Counted from the first letter of the stretch, positions 15,114-24,985 are shown. The stretch is DNA of 55,170 nt from an uncultured Sphingomonas sp. (GCA_913775315.1 CAJYIX010000006.1:1-55170), one strand, 5' to 3'. Notes: generated by a model not told the origin, from the letters alone. Made by a program: numbers and translations.

Positions 15114-18100
15114 GTGATCTCACGGATCTTCATCGACCGGCCGATCTTCGCCTGGGTCATCGCGATCGTCATCATGCTGGCGGGCGTCGGCGCCATCCTG
15201 ACGCTGCCGATCGAGCAATATCCCGACATCGCCCCGCCGCAGATCAACGTGCGTGCGAATTATCCCGGCGCGTCGGCGGAAATTCTCGAAAGCTCGGTCA
15301 CACAGGTGATCGAGCAGCAGCTGACCGGCATCGACGGGCTCATCTACTTCTCGTCACAGTCGAGCTCGGCGGGCTCGGTCACCGTCACCGTGACGTTCGA
15401 GAAGGGCACCGACCCCGACATCGCGCAGGTGCAGGTCCAGAACAAGGTGCAGCAGGCGCTCCCCCGCCTGCCGGCGCAGGTGCAGCAACAGGGCCTGACC
15501 GTCACCAAGTCGAACGCCGACTTCCTGATGGTCGTGTCGGTCTATGACGAGAGCGACAAGACCACCGCGATCGACGTCGCCGACTTCCTCGTCTCGAACC
15601 TTCAGGACCGGCTGGGCCGCGTCACCGGGGTCGGCGACGTCAACGTGTTCGGCACGCAGTACGCGATGCGCATCTGGCTCAACCCCTATGCGCTGTCGTC
15701 CTACCAGCTCATGCCGAGCGACGTGACCGCCGCGATCGAGGCGCAGAACACGCAGGTCGCCGCCGGTCAGATCGGCCAGCAGCCTGCCCCGCCGGGCCAG
15801 ATGCTCAACGCCACCGTGACCGCGAAATCGCGCCTTCAGACGCCCGAGCAGTTCAAGAACATCATCGTCAAGACGCAGACCAACGGCAGCCGCGTCCTCC
15901 TTTCCGACGTCGCGCGCGTCGAACTGGGCGCGGAGAACTACACGACGATCAGCCGCCTCAACGGCCATCCGGGCGCGGGCATCGCGATCCAGCTGGCGCC
16001 GGGCGCCGACGCGCTCGCCACCGCCGAACTGGTCAAGGCGGAGGTCGAGAGCCAGGCCGCGTCCTTCCCGCCGGGCTACAAATACGCTTACCCCAATGAC
16101 TCCACCGCCTTCATCAAACTGTCGGTCGAGGAAGTGGTGAAGACGCTGATCGAGGCGATCATCCTCGTCGTCATCGTCATGTTCGTGTTCCTGCAAAGCT
16201 GGCGCGCAACGCTGATCCCGGCGATCGCGGTGCCCGTTGTGCTGCTCGGCACGTTCGCGATCCTCGCCATCGCCGGGTTCACGATCAACACGCTGACGCT
16301 GTTCGGCCTCGTCCTCTCGATCGGCCTGCTCGTCGACGACGCGATCGTCGTCGTCGAGAACGTCGAGCGCGTGATGGAGGAAAATCCCGAGATGTCGCCC
16401 AAGGAGGCGACGATCATCTCGATGAGCGAGATCCAGATCGCGCTGATCGCCATCGCGCTCGTCCTGTCGGCGGTGTTCGCGCCGATGGCGTTCTTCGGCG
16501 GGTCGGTCGGCGAAATCTATCGTCAGTTCTCGATCACCGTCATCTCCTCGATGATCCTGTCGGTGATCGTCGCGCTCGTCTTGTCGCCCGCACTGACCGC
16601 CACCTTGCTCAAGCGCCCCGCCGACAAGAAGAAGCCGAAAAACAAGATCGGCCAATGGGTCGAGAAATTCGGTGACAAGTTCAATCGCGGGTTCGAAAAG
16701 ACGTCGAACAAGTATCGCGACACGGTAAAGTGGGTGTTCGGCAAGCGCGTCCTGGCGCTCGCCGTCTATGCGGGCCTTTGCGCCCTCTTCGTCCTCGTCT
16801 TCATCGGCCTGCCGACCAGCTTCCTGCCGAGCGAGGATCAGGGGCGCGCGCAGATCCAGTACACGCTGCCCGCCGGCGCGACACAGGAGCGAACGCTCGC
16901 CGCCGCGCAGGCGATCGAGAAATACTTCCTCGGCCCGGCAAAGGAGAATGTCTCGATCGTCTACACGATCAGCGGTTCGGGTCCGGGCGGCGCGGGCCAG
17001 AATGCCGGTCGCGGATTCATCGCGCTCTCGCCCTGGGACCAGCGCGAGGGCGCCGAGAACAGCGCACAGGCGATCACGCGCCAGGCGACGCAGGCACTGC
17101 GCGGGCTTCGCGACGTGCAGTTCTTCGCGCTCAATCCGCCGCCGGTCCGCGGCCTGGGCCAGGCGGGCGGCTTCACGCTGCAATTGCTAAACACCGGCGG
17201 CCTCGACCGTGAGACGTTCAAGGCGCGGCGCGACGAGCTGCTGGCCAAGGCATCGGCTGATCCGGCGCTGTCGAACGTCCGCCAGAACGAACTGCCAGAC
17301 GTGCCAACGCTCCAGATCGAGATGGATCAGGCCAAGCTCGGCGCGCTCGGCCTCAGCGCTACGCAGGTCGACCAGACGCTGTCGGCGGCTTGGGGCGGCG
17401 TCTATGTCAACGATTTCGTCGACCGCGGCCGCGTGAAGCGCGTCTATGTCCAGGGCGATGCCGGCTATCGCGCGCGGCCCGAGGACCTGTCCAACTGGTT
17501 CGTGCGCGGATCGAGCGGCCAGATGGCCCCCTTCACCAGCTTCGCCAAGGCCGAATGGGGCGTCGCCCCCACCGTCCTCGCCCGATTCCAGGGCCAGCCT
17601 GCCTATCAGATCCAGGGCGAGCCGGCGGCGGGCGAAAGCTCGGGCGCGGCGATGGACAAGATGGAGGAACTGGTCGGCCAGATGCAGGGCGTCAGCGTCG
17701 CCTGGTCGGACCTCTCCTATCAGGAGCGGCTGTCGGGCGGTCAGGCGCCGCTTCTCTACGGCCTGTCGATCCTCGTCGTGTTCCTGTGCCTTGCCGCACT
17801 CTACGAAAGCTGGTCGGTGCCGTTCTCGGTGCTGCTGGTGGTGCCGCTCGGCCTGCTCGGCGCGGCGATCGCGGTGTGGCTGCGCGGCCTCGAGAACGAC
17901 GTCTATTTCCAGGTCGGGCTGCTCACCACCATGGGCCTGTCCGCCAAGAACGCGATCCTGATCGTCGAGTTCGCCGAACAGGCCGAATGCGAGGGGATGA
18001 GCCCGATGGAAGCCTCGCTCGAGGCGGCGCGGCTTCGCTTGCGCCCGATCCTGATGACCAGCTTCGCCTTCATCTTCGGCGTCGTGCCGCTGGCGATCTC

Positions 18101-18311
18101 GACCGGCGCGGGTGCGGCCAGCCGCGTCGCGATCGGCACCGCGGTGATCGGCGGCATGATCGCCGCGACCGTGCTCGCCATCTTCTTCGTGCCGCTCTTC
18201 TACGTGCTCGTGCGCAAGCTGTTCGGCGGCAAGGTGCACGGCGCCGAGGAAGAGGAAGCGCACCGCCGCGACCAGCGCGAACGCGGGACCGAGGGTGAAC
18301 CGACTTTATGA
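15114..18311 (+). CDS. RND multidrug efflux permease (HAE1 family)
   Basis: 1065 residues, full AcrB/MexB length. It starts ISRIFIDRPIFAWVIAIVIM and has twelve expected membrane helices in two repeats with two large periplasmic loops. The proton-relay Asp pair is visible in LLVDDAIVVVENVERVM (helix 4), and helix 10 carries the Lys in LSAKNAILIVEFAEQ. The GTG start lies six bases after the adaptor stop. A soluble Lys-rich loop (about residues 500-525, RPADKKKPKNKIGQ) is where this family varies. It exports hydrophobic or amphiphilic compounds with proton exchange; actual substrates cannot be read from sequence. Confidence 0.95.
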   Translation: MISRIFIDRPIFAWVIAIVIMLAGVGAILTLPIEQYPDIAPPQINVRANYPGASAEILESSVTQVIEQQLTGIDGLIYFSSQSSSAGSVTVTVTFEKGTDPDIAQVQVQNKVQQALPRLPAQVQQQGLTVTKSNADFLMVVSVYDESDKTTAIDVADFLVSNLQDRLGRVTGVGDVNVFGTQYAMRIWLNPYALSSYQLMPSDVTAAIEAQNTQVAAGQIGQQPAPPGQMLNATVTAKSRLQTPEQFKNIIVKTQTNGSRVLLSDVARVELGAENYTTISRLNGHPGAGIAIQLAPGADALATAELVKAEVESQAASFPPGYKYAYPNDSTAFIKLSVEEVVKTLIEAIILVVIVMFVFLQSWRATLIPAIAVPVVLLGTFAILAIAGFTINTLTLFGLVLSIGLLVDDAIVVVENVERVMEENPEMSPKEATIISMSEIQIALIAIALVLSAVFAPMAFFGGSVGEIYRQFSITVISSMILSVIVALVLSPALTATLLKRPADKKKPKNKIGQWVEKFGDKFNRGFEKTSNKYRDTVKWVFGKRVLALAVYAGLCALFVLVFIGLPTSFLPSEDQGRAQIQYTLPAGATQERTLAAAQAIEKYFLGPAKENVSIVYTISGSGPGGAGQNAGRGFIALSPWDQREGAENSAQAITRQATQALRGLRDVQFFALNPPPVRGLGQAGGFTLQLLNTGGLDRETFKARRDELLAKASADPALSNVRQNELPDVPTLQIEMDQAKLGALGLSATQVDQTLSAAWGGVYVNDFVDRGRVKRVYVQGDAGYRARPEDLSNWFVRGSSGQMAPFTSFAKAEWGVAPTVLARFQGQPAYQIQGEPAAGESSGAAMDKMEELVGQMQGVSVAWSDLSYQERLSGGQAPLLYGLSILVVFLCLAALYESWSVPFSVLLVVPLGLLGAAIAVWLRGLENDVYFQVGLLTTMGLSAKNAILIVEFAEQAECEGMSPMEASLEAARLRLRPILMTSFAFIFGVVPLAISTGAGAASRVAIGTAVIGGMIAATVLAIFFVPLFYVLVRKLFGGKVHGAEEEEAHRRDQRERGTEGEPTL

Positions 18312-19786
18312 TCCGCCGCCTGACTCTCCTCACCCTGCCGCCGCTCGCGCTCGCCGCGTGCAGCCTCGAGCCCGCTTACGAGCGTCCCTCCCCCGCTGTG
18401 CCCGGCGCATTCCCGATCGTGCCGGGCGGCGACCAGCCGCCGCTGCCCGCCAGCGGGGCGCGGCCCGTCACCTATCGCGAGATCTTTCGCGACCCGCGGT
18501 TGATCGCCGTCATCGACCGCGCGATTGCCAACAACCAGAACCTGCAGGTGTCGCTGGCGAACGTGCGCGAGGCGCGCGGCCAGCTTCGCGTCGCGCGGGC
18601 CGAGTTCCTGCCGCAGGTCGACGTCACCGCCGGTGCGTCGATTGCCCGCAATCGCGGCGCGGCACAGGGGCTCGGCGCCAATGGCGGCAGCGTCAGCGAG
18701 CAGTACAACGCCTCGATCGGCCTCAGCGCGTTCGAGATCGACCTGTTCGGCCGCATCCGTTCGCAATCGAACGCTGCGCTTGCCGAATATCTGGGCACCG
18801 TCGCGGGCGTGCGTGCCGCGCGGCTGACGCTCGTTGCCGAGACGGCGACCGCCTATTATACGCTGGCTAGCGACCGCAGCCTGCTCGCGGTCGCCGAGGA
18901 AACAGTCAAGAGCGCCGAGCGGTCGGTCGCCCTCACCCGTGCCCGCCTGACCGGCGGGATCATCGCGCGCACCGACCTTCGCCAGGCGGAGACGGTCCTG
19001 CGTCAGGCAGAGGCCGACCGCGCCGACCTGACCGCGCTGGTCCAGCAGGATCGCAATGCGCTGCAACTACTGGTCGGCGCGCCCGTCACCGATGCGGAAC
19101 TGCCCGCGGCGATCGAAAGCGCCGAGCCGCTGATCGCCGACGTGCCCGCCAATCTCGATTCGCGCGTGCTGCTCGCACGGCCCGACGTGGTGCAGGCCGA
19201 ATATACGCTGCGCGCCGCCAATGCGCGGATCGGCGCGGCACGTGCGGCCTTCTTCCCGACGATCAGCCTGACGGGGCTGGTCGGATTCGCGAGCAACGCA
19301 CTCACCTCGCTCTTCACCGGCAACACGCTGATCTGGAACGCGGGCGCCGACGTCAACGCGCCGATCTTTCAGGGTGGGGCGCTGACCGGCAATCTGGAAA
19401 GCGTGCGTGCGCGGCGCGACGCGGCGACCGCGACCTATCGCCAGACGATCCAGACCGCGTTCCGCGAAGTCGCCGATGCGCTGGCCCGGCGCGCGGTGAT
19501 CGCCGATCAGTTCAAGGCGCAGCAGGGCTTGTACGAGGCCGCCTCAGATACGTTGCGGCTTTCGGAAGCGCGCTATCGCGAGGGGATCGACCCGTTCCTC
19601 AACACGCTCGATGCGCAGCGGACGCTCTATTCGGCGCGTCGCGCGCTGGCGCAGGTGCGGCTGGTGCGCGCGACCAATTTGGTCGAGCTCTATCGCTCGC
19701 TTGGCGGCGGCGAACTGGTGCCCGAGGCGGTCGAGGGGCCGCCCGAAAACCCGCGCGCGGGTGAGGCGCTGAAGACGGCCAAGTAA
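18308..19786 (+). CDS. Outer-membrane efflux lipoprotein, NodT/OprM type
   Basis: 492 residues with a lipoprotein signal ending LAAC (Cys18) and SLEPAYERP after it. Two outer-membrane-efflux repeats follow: NNQNLQVSLANVREARGQLR and RPDVVQAEYTLRAANARIG, each with TolC-like helical hairpins. It forms the trimeric outer-membrane exit duct for the pump upstream. ATGA overlap with the permease stop. The operon is closed by a strong hairpin. Confidence 0.95.
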   Translation: MIRRLTLLTLPPLALAACSLEPAYERPSPAVPGAFPIVPGGDQPPLPASGARPVTYREIFRDPRLIAVIDRAIANNQNLQVSLANVREARGQLRVARAEFLPQVDVTAGASIARNRGAAQGLGANGGSVSEQYNASIGLSAFEIDLFGRIRSQSNAALAEYLGTVAGVRAARLTLVAETATAYYTLASDRSLLAVAEETVKSAERSVALTRARLTGGIIARTDLRQAETVLRQAEADRADLTALVQQDRNALQLLVGAPVTDAELPAAIESAEPLIADVPANLDSRVLLARPDVVQAEYTLRAANARIGAARAAFFPTISLTGLVGFASNALTSLFTGNTLIWNAGADVNAPIFQGGALTGNLESVRARRDAATATYRQTIQTAFREVADALARRAVIADQFKAQQGLYEAASDTLRLSEARYREGIDPFLNTLDAQRTLYSARRALAQVRLVRATNLVELYRSLGGGELVPEAVEGPPENPRAGEALKTAK

Positions 19787-19790
19787 CGTA

Positions 19791-19820
19791 CGTCACCCCG
19801 GCCGTGAAGCCGGGGTGACG
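19791..19820. terminator. Bidirectional hairpin terminator
   Basis: CGTCACCCCGGC (19791-19802) pairs perfectly with GCCGGGGTGACG (19809-19820) around a six-base loop. It lies between the efflux operon and the convergent small gene, without a strong U-run on either side (GCGAAAA to the right). The sequence is of the GTCACCCCGG/CCGGGGTGAC type seen again near 38767, so it may also be a member of an extragenic palindrome family. Confidence 0.65.
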
Positions 19821-19826
19821 CGAAAA

Positions 19827-20123
19827 TCATGCGCGTGTGCCGGTCAGCGGGAAGCTGCCGAAGGCCCCCGCGGTCACCTTGCCGTCGAGATTGTCGCCCG
19901 ACACCTGCGCCTCGCAATCGAGGGTCATCGGCATCGGCACGGTGATGTCCATCTTCCACGTCATCGTGTCGCCCGACAGCGCGCCGTTGACCTGACTGGT
20001 GCCCATCCCGCCCGAAAAGGTACCCGAGAAATTGTCGCCCGCGCTCTGCACGTCGAGCGTCGCCTGCTGGTCGCCCAGCGGCGACTTGACCGTCACGTTC
20101 CACTTGCCGTCGACGTTCGCCAT
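19827..20123 (-). CDS. Small beta-rich protein of unknown function
   Basis: 98 residues beginning MANVDGKWNVTVKSPLGDQQ. Alternating beta strands with T-W-K-M-D-I-T-V and a repeated D-G-K/G-D-x-L-x-G-K motif suggest a small beta-barrel. No signal peptide and only one Cys. GAGGAG lies eight bases before this ATG, so I prefer it to the ATG at 20132. The downstream partner is unknown. It lies just after the M16 peptidase gene on the same strand (12 bases) and is probably co-transcribed with it. I do not recognise a named family. Confidence 0.7.
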   Translation of the reverse strand: MANVDGKWNVTVKSPLGDQQATLDVQSAGDNFSGTFSGGMGTSQVNGALSGDTMTWKMDITVPMPMTLDCEAQVSGDNLDGKVTAGAFGSFPLTGTRA

Positions 20124-20135
20124 CTCATCCACTCC

Positions 20136-22982
20136 TCAATTGGCCGCAGCGCGCGCCGGGGCGGCGCCGCTCTGCACCACCTCGACAGGCAAGCCGAGGC
20201 TGTCAAGCTGGCCGCGCACCTTGGCGGCGTCGCCGACGACGACCCAGACGAAGCGGTTGGGGTCGATCGCCCGCCTTGCCGCAGCGTCAAGTTGCGCCGC
20301 GGTCAGCGCGCGATATTTTTGCGCGATCGTGTCGTAATAATCGTCGGGCCGGCCATAGAGGTCGTTGGTCTCCATCCCCGCCAGCACCGCCGCGCTCGTC
20401 TCGAAATTGCCGGCCAGCTCGCGCGTTTCGCCGTCGATCGTGCGCGTGAACTCCGCCGGCGTGACGCCCCTGGTCGTCAGGAAGCCGCCGATCTGGTCGC
20501 GCAGGGCCGCGATCGCCGGGCCGGTCTTGTCCGCCTGTACCGGCGCATTGATCGTGTAGGGAACCGCCCCCTCCAGCCGCGAGAAGCCGCCGCGCACGCC
20601 GTAGGACCAGCCCTTCGCCTCGCGCAGGTCCATGTTGATGCGGCTCAAAAAGCCCGAGCCGAGCACCTCGTTGGCGGTGAGGACGGGCAAGAGGTCGGCG
20701 CGCGCGTCGAGCGGCGTCAGCTGCCCCGCGGCGATCAGCGACTGCGGCGAATCCGGCCGGTCGATCAGGACGATGCGCGGTGTCGCGGTGGTTCCGCCCG
20801 TCGCCGCGGGCTTGGTCCCAGCCACCCCTGCCGCACGCCAGTCGCCGAAGGCGGCATCGAATGCCGCCTTCACCTCGGCCAGCGGACGATCGCTGACGAC
20901 GAAGACCTTGGCCTTGTCGGGCCGGATCCACGCCTGCTGATAGGCGACGAGATCGGCGCGCGTCGCGGCCTTCACCGCCGTCGGGTCGCCGGTGCCCGCC
21001 GCCAGCTTCGCATAGGGCGAGACAGCGCCATAGACGAGCGGCGGCAGCGCACGCGCGGACAGCCCCTGCGGGCTCGTCGTTTCGGCGGCGATGCGCGCCA
21101 GCGTCTGGCCGCGCACGCGCTCGATGTCGGCCGGCGCAAAGGCGGGATTGCGCACCACGTCGCCCATCAACGCGACCGCGGCGTTCAGATTCGCGCTCGG
21201 TGCGAACACGCCGACGCGCGCACGATCGGCATCGTTGCCGGTCGAAATCTGCGCGCCCAGCCGCTCCTGCGCTTCCGCCAGCGCGAGCGCATCGCGGGTC
21301 TTGGTCCCCTCGTCCATCAGCGCGAGCGTCAGGTTGCCAAGGCCCAGTTTGCCCGCCGGATCAGCGACAATCCCCGCATCGAAGCTCATCACCGCGCGCG
21401 TGACCGGCAGCGCCGCCTGACGCGCATAGACGAGCTCGATCCCGTTCGAGAGGCGCGTGCGCTCGACCTTGGGGAAGCTGATGTCGCGCACCTCGCCCAC
21501 GGCCGGCAGCGCGCCGCGGGTGCCCTTGGCCGGCCCCTCGGCATTGGCGGGCTGCGGCGCGGCATTGTTGCCGGGGGTGGCCGCGGGCGCGCCGCCGACC
21601 TCGGCATAGGCCTCTCGCTTGCCCGGCACGACCGCCAGCGAATAGACCGGGCGCGACAGCCATTTGATCGTCACCGCCCTTACCGCGGCCGGCGTCGCCG
21701 CCGCCAGTTCGGCCAGCTCCTTCTTGTAGTAATCGGGATTGCCCGCGAAAATGAGGCCGGAGGCGAGCGTCCCCGCCTTGCCCCCGCCGCCGCCCACCGA
21801 TTCCAGCCCCGCAAGTCGACCGGCGATCGCGGTGGTGGCGATGCGCTTAACCTCGTCCGCGGTCGGGCCGGATGCGAGATAGTCGGCGATCGCCTTGTCG
21901 AGCGCGGCTTCGGCGACCTTGCGGTCGGTGCCGGGCGCCACGTCCATCGTCACGCCGAAAATGCCGACCTGCGTGAACGACTGGTTATAGGCCGAAACGC
22001 TGACCGCGACCTTCTGCTTGCGGACGAGTTCGGTATCGAGCCGCGAGCTGGCGAGGCCGCCCAATGCCCCCGCCGCCACGTCGAGCAGCGCGGAATCGCC
22101 GTCGCGAAGGCCCGGCACCGCCCAGTAGCGATAGAGCCGCGTGGTCGCGACGCGGTCGGTGATCGTCTCGGCAACCGGGGCGGGCAGTGTCGGCACCGGC
22201 GCATCGGGCGCGACCACCTTCGGCCCCGCGGGGATGCCGCCGAAATACTTTTCCATCAGCGGCCGGGCGGTCGCGACGTCGATGTCGCCCGCCAGCGCCA
22301 CGACGGCGTTGTTGGGGCCATAATAGCTTCGGAACCACGTCTTCACGTCGGCCAGGCTGGCGGCCGACAGGTCCGCCATCGAGCCGATCGTCGAATGGTG
22401 ATAGGGGTGGCCGGCGGGGAACAGCCCCTCGACCGACTTGTAGCGGACAAGGCCATAGGGCTGGTTGTCCCCCTGTCGCTTCTCGTTCTGGACGACGCCG
22501 CGCTGCTCGTCGAGCACCCCTTGCGTCACCGCGCCGAGCAGATAGCCCATACGGTCGCTTTCCATGAACAGCACGCGGTCGAGCGCGGCGCGCGGCACCG
22601 TTTCGAAATAGTTGGTGCGATCGAAGCTCGTGGTGCCGTTGAAGTCGGTGGCGCCCGCCGAGCGCAGCGGGTCGAAGAAGTCGCCGGGCGCATTCTCGGT
22701 CCCGTTGAACATCAGATGCTCGAACAGATGCGCGAAGCCGGTCTTGCCCTTCGGCTCATGCTTCGAGCCCACATCGTACCAGACCGAGACCGCGACGACG
22801 GGGGCCTTGCGGTCGGTATGGACCAGGACGCGCAGCCCGTTCTTGAGCGTGAAGCTTTCATAGGGGATGTCGATCGACTTCAGAAGGTCGGCGACGGGTG
22901 CAGGGGCCGGATCGGCGGGCCGAGCAAGAAGCGGCGTGGAAAGCGCCGACAAGGCCGCCCCCATCAGCAGAAAAGAACGCAC
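20136..22982 (-). CDS. Exported two-domain M16 zinc peptidase
   Basis: 948 residues from a GTG at 22982, giving a clean signal peptide (RSFLLMGAALSALSTPLLA). The frame extends upstream but lacks signal-like sequence. The first M16 domain has the inverted zinc motif HLFEH (85-89) and NGTEN. A second M16 module (about 500-930) begins RTRLSNGIELVYARQ; its corresponding site is not HxxEH, so it is the non-catalytic partner. Pitrilysin-type clam-shell proteases of this layout degrade peptides in the periplasm or at the envelope. The substrate is unknown. The divergent asparaginase gene starts 115 bases away. Confidence 0.92.
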   Translation of the reverse strand: MRSFLLMGAALSALSTPLLARPADPAPAPVADLLKSIDIPYESFTLKNGLRVLVHTDRKAPVVAVSVWYDVGSKHEPKGKTGFAHLFEHLMFNGTENAPGDFFDPLRSAGATDFNGTTSFDRTNYFETVPRAALDRVLFMESDRMGYLLGAVTQGVLDEQRGVVQNEKRQGDNQPYGLVRYKSVEGLFPAGHPYHHSTIGSMADLSAASLADVKTWFRSYYGPNNAVVALAGDIDVATARPLMEKYFGGIPAGPKVVAPDAPVPTLPAPVAETITDRVATTRLYRYWAVPGLRDGDSALLDVAAGALGGLASSRLDTELVRKQKVAVSVSAYNQSFTQVGIFGVTMDVAPGTDRKVAEAALDKAIADYLASGPTADEVKRIATTAIAGRLAGLESVGGGGGKAGTLASGLIFAGNPDYYKKELAELAAATPAAVRAVTIKWLSRPVYSLAVVPGKREAYAEVGGAPAATPGNNAAPQPANAEGPAKGTRGALPAVGEVRDISFPKVERTRLSNGIELVYARQAALPVTRAVMSFDAGIVADPAGKLGLGNLTLALMDEGTKTRDALALAEAQERLGAQISTGNDADRARVGVFAPSANLNAAVALMGDVVRNPAFAPADIERVRGQTLARIAAETTSPQGLSARALPPLVYGAVSPYAKLAAGTGDPTAVKAATRADLVAYQQAWIRPDKAKVFVVSDRPLAEVKAAFDAAFGDWRAAGVAGTKPAATGGTTATPRIVLIDRPDSPQSLIAAGQLTPLDARADLLPVLTANEVLGSGFLSRINMDLREAKGWSYGVRGGFSRLEGAVPYTINAPVQADKTGPAIAALRDQIGGFLTTRGVTPAEFTRTIDGETRELAGNFETSAAVLAGMETNDLYGRPDDYYDTIAQKYRALTAAQLDAAARRAIDPNRFVWVVVGDAAKVRGQLDSLGLPVEVVQSGAAPARAAAN

Positions 22983-23097
22983 GTTATCAGGGCCCTCTCG
23001 GCAGTTACATTCGGAACGATAGCGGCCGTTCCGGGGCGTGCAAGCGCCGCCGCTTTCTGGCAAGGGCGCACGCATCCAACCCTGTCCGAGGTTCGCC

Positions 23098-24093
23098 ATG
23101 TCCATCCGCTTCCTCGCCCTTGCCGGAGTGCTCGCCATGACCGCCGCCCCTGCCCATGCCGATCAGGAAAAGCCCGGCTGGACGCTCGTCATCCATGGCG
23201 GTGCCGGCGTGATCGAGCGCGAGCGGATGACGCCGGAGCGGGAAAAGGCGGCGCGCGCCGGCCTCGATGCCGCGCTCAGCGCGGGGCAGAAGGTGCTCGC
23301 GAGCGGCGGCAGCGCGCTCGACGCGGTCGAAGCGGCGGTGCGCGTGCTGGAGGACGATCCGAGCTTCAACGCCGGGCGCGGCGCGGTCTTCACCTATGAG
23401 GGCAGGAACGAACTGGATGCGGCGATCATGGAGGGGACGACGCGCAAGGCCGGTGCGGTCGCGGGCGTCACTGCGACCAAGAACCCGATCGGCCTCGCCC
23501 GCCGGGTGATGGAGAACAGCCCGCACGTGATGTTGGCGGGCGCGGGCGCCGATGCCTTTTCCAAGGAGCAGGGGCTGGAGCAGGCCGGGCCGGACTGGTT
23601 CGGCACCGAGGAGCGCCGCCGACAGCTGGAAGAACTCAAGTCGCGCAAGGCGGACGCGTTCGACATCGACATGAAATACGGCACCGTCGGCGCGGTCGCG
23701 CGCGACGCCGCTGGGCATGTGGCGGCGGCAACCTCGACCGGGGGCGTGACGGGCAAGCGCTGGGGCCGGATCGGTGATTCGCCGCTGATCGGCGCGGGCA
23801 CCTATGCCGACGATCGCGCCTGTGCGATCTCCGCCACGGGCGCGGGCGAGTTCTTCATCCGTGAGGGGGTCGCACACGAAATCTGCGCACGCGTCCGCTT
23901 CAAGGGCGAGAGCCTGAAGACCGCCGCCGACACCGTGATGGCGGAGACAAAGGCGCTCGGCGGCACCGGCGGCGTCATCGTCACGGGGCCGACCGGCGAG
24001 ATGGCGTGGAGCTACAACACCCCCGGCATGTATCGCGGCCGCGTGAGCGCGGGCGGCGAGCGTGTGGTCGCGATCTACGGCGACGAGAAGTGA
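23098..24093 (+). CDS. Isoaspartyl peptidase/L-asparaginase (Ntn hydrolase)
   Basis: 331 residues with a signal peptide (MSIRFLALAGVLAMTAAPAHA). The plant-type asparaginase fold shows LVIHGGAGVI near the start, FNAGRGAVFT, and the self-processing site DMKYGTVGAV with catalytic Thr196. IGDSPLIGAGTYAD and TGAGEFFIR supply the substrate loop. The precursor should cleave before Thr196 into alpha and beta chains. Export suggests use of isoaspartyl dipeptides or Asn in the periplasm. An upstream frame extension lacks a signal-like start. The stop overlaps the GTG of the nuclease gene. Confidence 0.93.
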   Translation: MSIRFLALAGVLAMTAAPAHADQEKPGWTLVIHGGAGVIERERMTPEREKAARAGLDAALSAGQKVLASGGSALDAVEAAVRVLEDDPSFNAGRGAVFTYEGRNELDAAIMEGTTRKAGAVAGVTATKNPIGLARRVMENSPHVMLAGAGADAFSKEQGLEQAGPDWFGTEERRRQLEELKSRKADAFDIDMKYGTVGAVARDAAGHVAAATSTGGVTGKRWGRIGDSPLIGAGTYADDRACAISATGAGEFFIREGVAHEICARVRFKGESLKTAADTVMAETKALGGTGGVIVTGPTGEMAWSYNTPGMYRGRVSAGGERVVAIYGDEK

Positions 24094-24977
24094 TCCGCGC
24101 CCTTCTGGCGCTGGCGCTACTGCTCGCGCCCGCCAGCGCGCAGGCGTACGGCTTCTTCACGCATGAGGCGATCGCGCGGATCGCGCTCTTGAACGTGCGC
24201 CCGGAAACGGCGCGGATGGTGCGGGCAATGCTGCGCGGCGCCCCGCCGCTCCTGCAGACGCCCGAATGCAAGGTGGCCACGCCCGAGCAGGCGGCGACCT
24301 GGCCCGACTGCGTCCGCAATCTGGGTGAGCGGTTCAGCTATACCGCGAGCTGGCACTATCAGAATGTCGACATTTGCCAGCCCTTCGACCTCAAGGCCGC
24401 GTGCAAGGACGGCAATTGCGTATCGGCGCAGATCGAGCGGCAGGTGAAGCTGATCCAGAACAGAACCGTGCCGGCTCGCGAAAAGGCGATGGCGCTGGTC
24501 TTCCTTATCCACTTCGTCGGCGACCTGCATGCGCCCCCGCATGGGGGCGACCGCGGCGATCGCGGCGGCAACGACGTGAAGGCGAGCTACGGCCCGGTGA
24601 CGGCGAAATGGCTCAACCTCCATTCGATCTGGGACTCGCCGCTCGCCGAACGCGCGGTGACGACCCCGCCCTCCCCGTTCCGCGTCTATTCGGCGGACGA
24701 GCGCGCCGCGCTGGCGGCGGGGACGGTCGAGGACTGGAGCCGGCAAAGCTGGGAAGCGAGCCGTGACGCCGCTTACGGTCTGGCGCTAAGCGATGCGTGC
24801 GGGCAGAAGCCGACCGGGCCGGTCGCGGTCACACCCGAAGCAATCGAGAAGATGGTTCCGGTGCAGCGCCTCCAGATCGAACGCGCGGGGCTGCGGCTGG
24901 CGCGGATGCTGGACGAAGCGCTCGATCCGGCGAAAGCCTATGTGCCGGAAAAGAAGCCGCCCTATCGCGGCGGGTGA
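24090..24977 (+). CDS. Exported S1/P1-type nuclease
   Basis: 295 residues from a GTG overlapping the previous stop (GTGA). The signal peptide ends APASAQA. The trinuclear zinc ligands of S1/P1 nucleases are visible: THEA near the mature N-terminus, the W-x-D region (WPDCVR), WHYQNVD, IHFVGDLHAPPHGG, GGND and NLHSIWD. The mature protein would begin with Tyr where the family normally has Trp. It probably degrades single-stranded nucleic acids or 3'-nucleotides outside the cytoplasm for phosphate and nucleoside salvage. Partnered with the asparaginase in a two-gene unit and followed by a hairpin. Confidence 0.92.
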   Translation: MIRALLALALLLAPASAQAYGFFTHEAIARIALLNVRPETARMVRAMLRGAPPLLQTPECKVATPEQAATWPDCVRNLGERFSYTASWHYQNVDICQPFDLKAACKDGNCVSAQIERQVKLIQNRTVPAREKAMALVFLIHFVGDLHAPPHGGDRGDRGGNDVKASYGPVTAKWLNLHSIWDSPLAERAVTTPPSPFRVYSADERAALAAGTVEDWSRQSWEASRDAAYGLALSDACGQKPTGPVAVTPEAIEKMVPVQRLQIERAGLRLARMLDEALDPAKAYVPEKKPPYRGG

Positions 24978-24985
24978 TGCCTGGA

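Noticed and set aside
15354-17183. 609-codon open frame antisense to the RND permease
   Set aside because: Arg/Asp/Glu-rich translation typical of GC-biased antisense frames; no domain, and the sense strand is an unmistakable permease.
19815-23399. 1194-codon plus-strand frame opposite the M16 peptidase
   Set aside because: Same antisense composition artefact; it runs into the signal-peptide region of the asparaginase gene in another frame.
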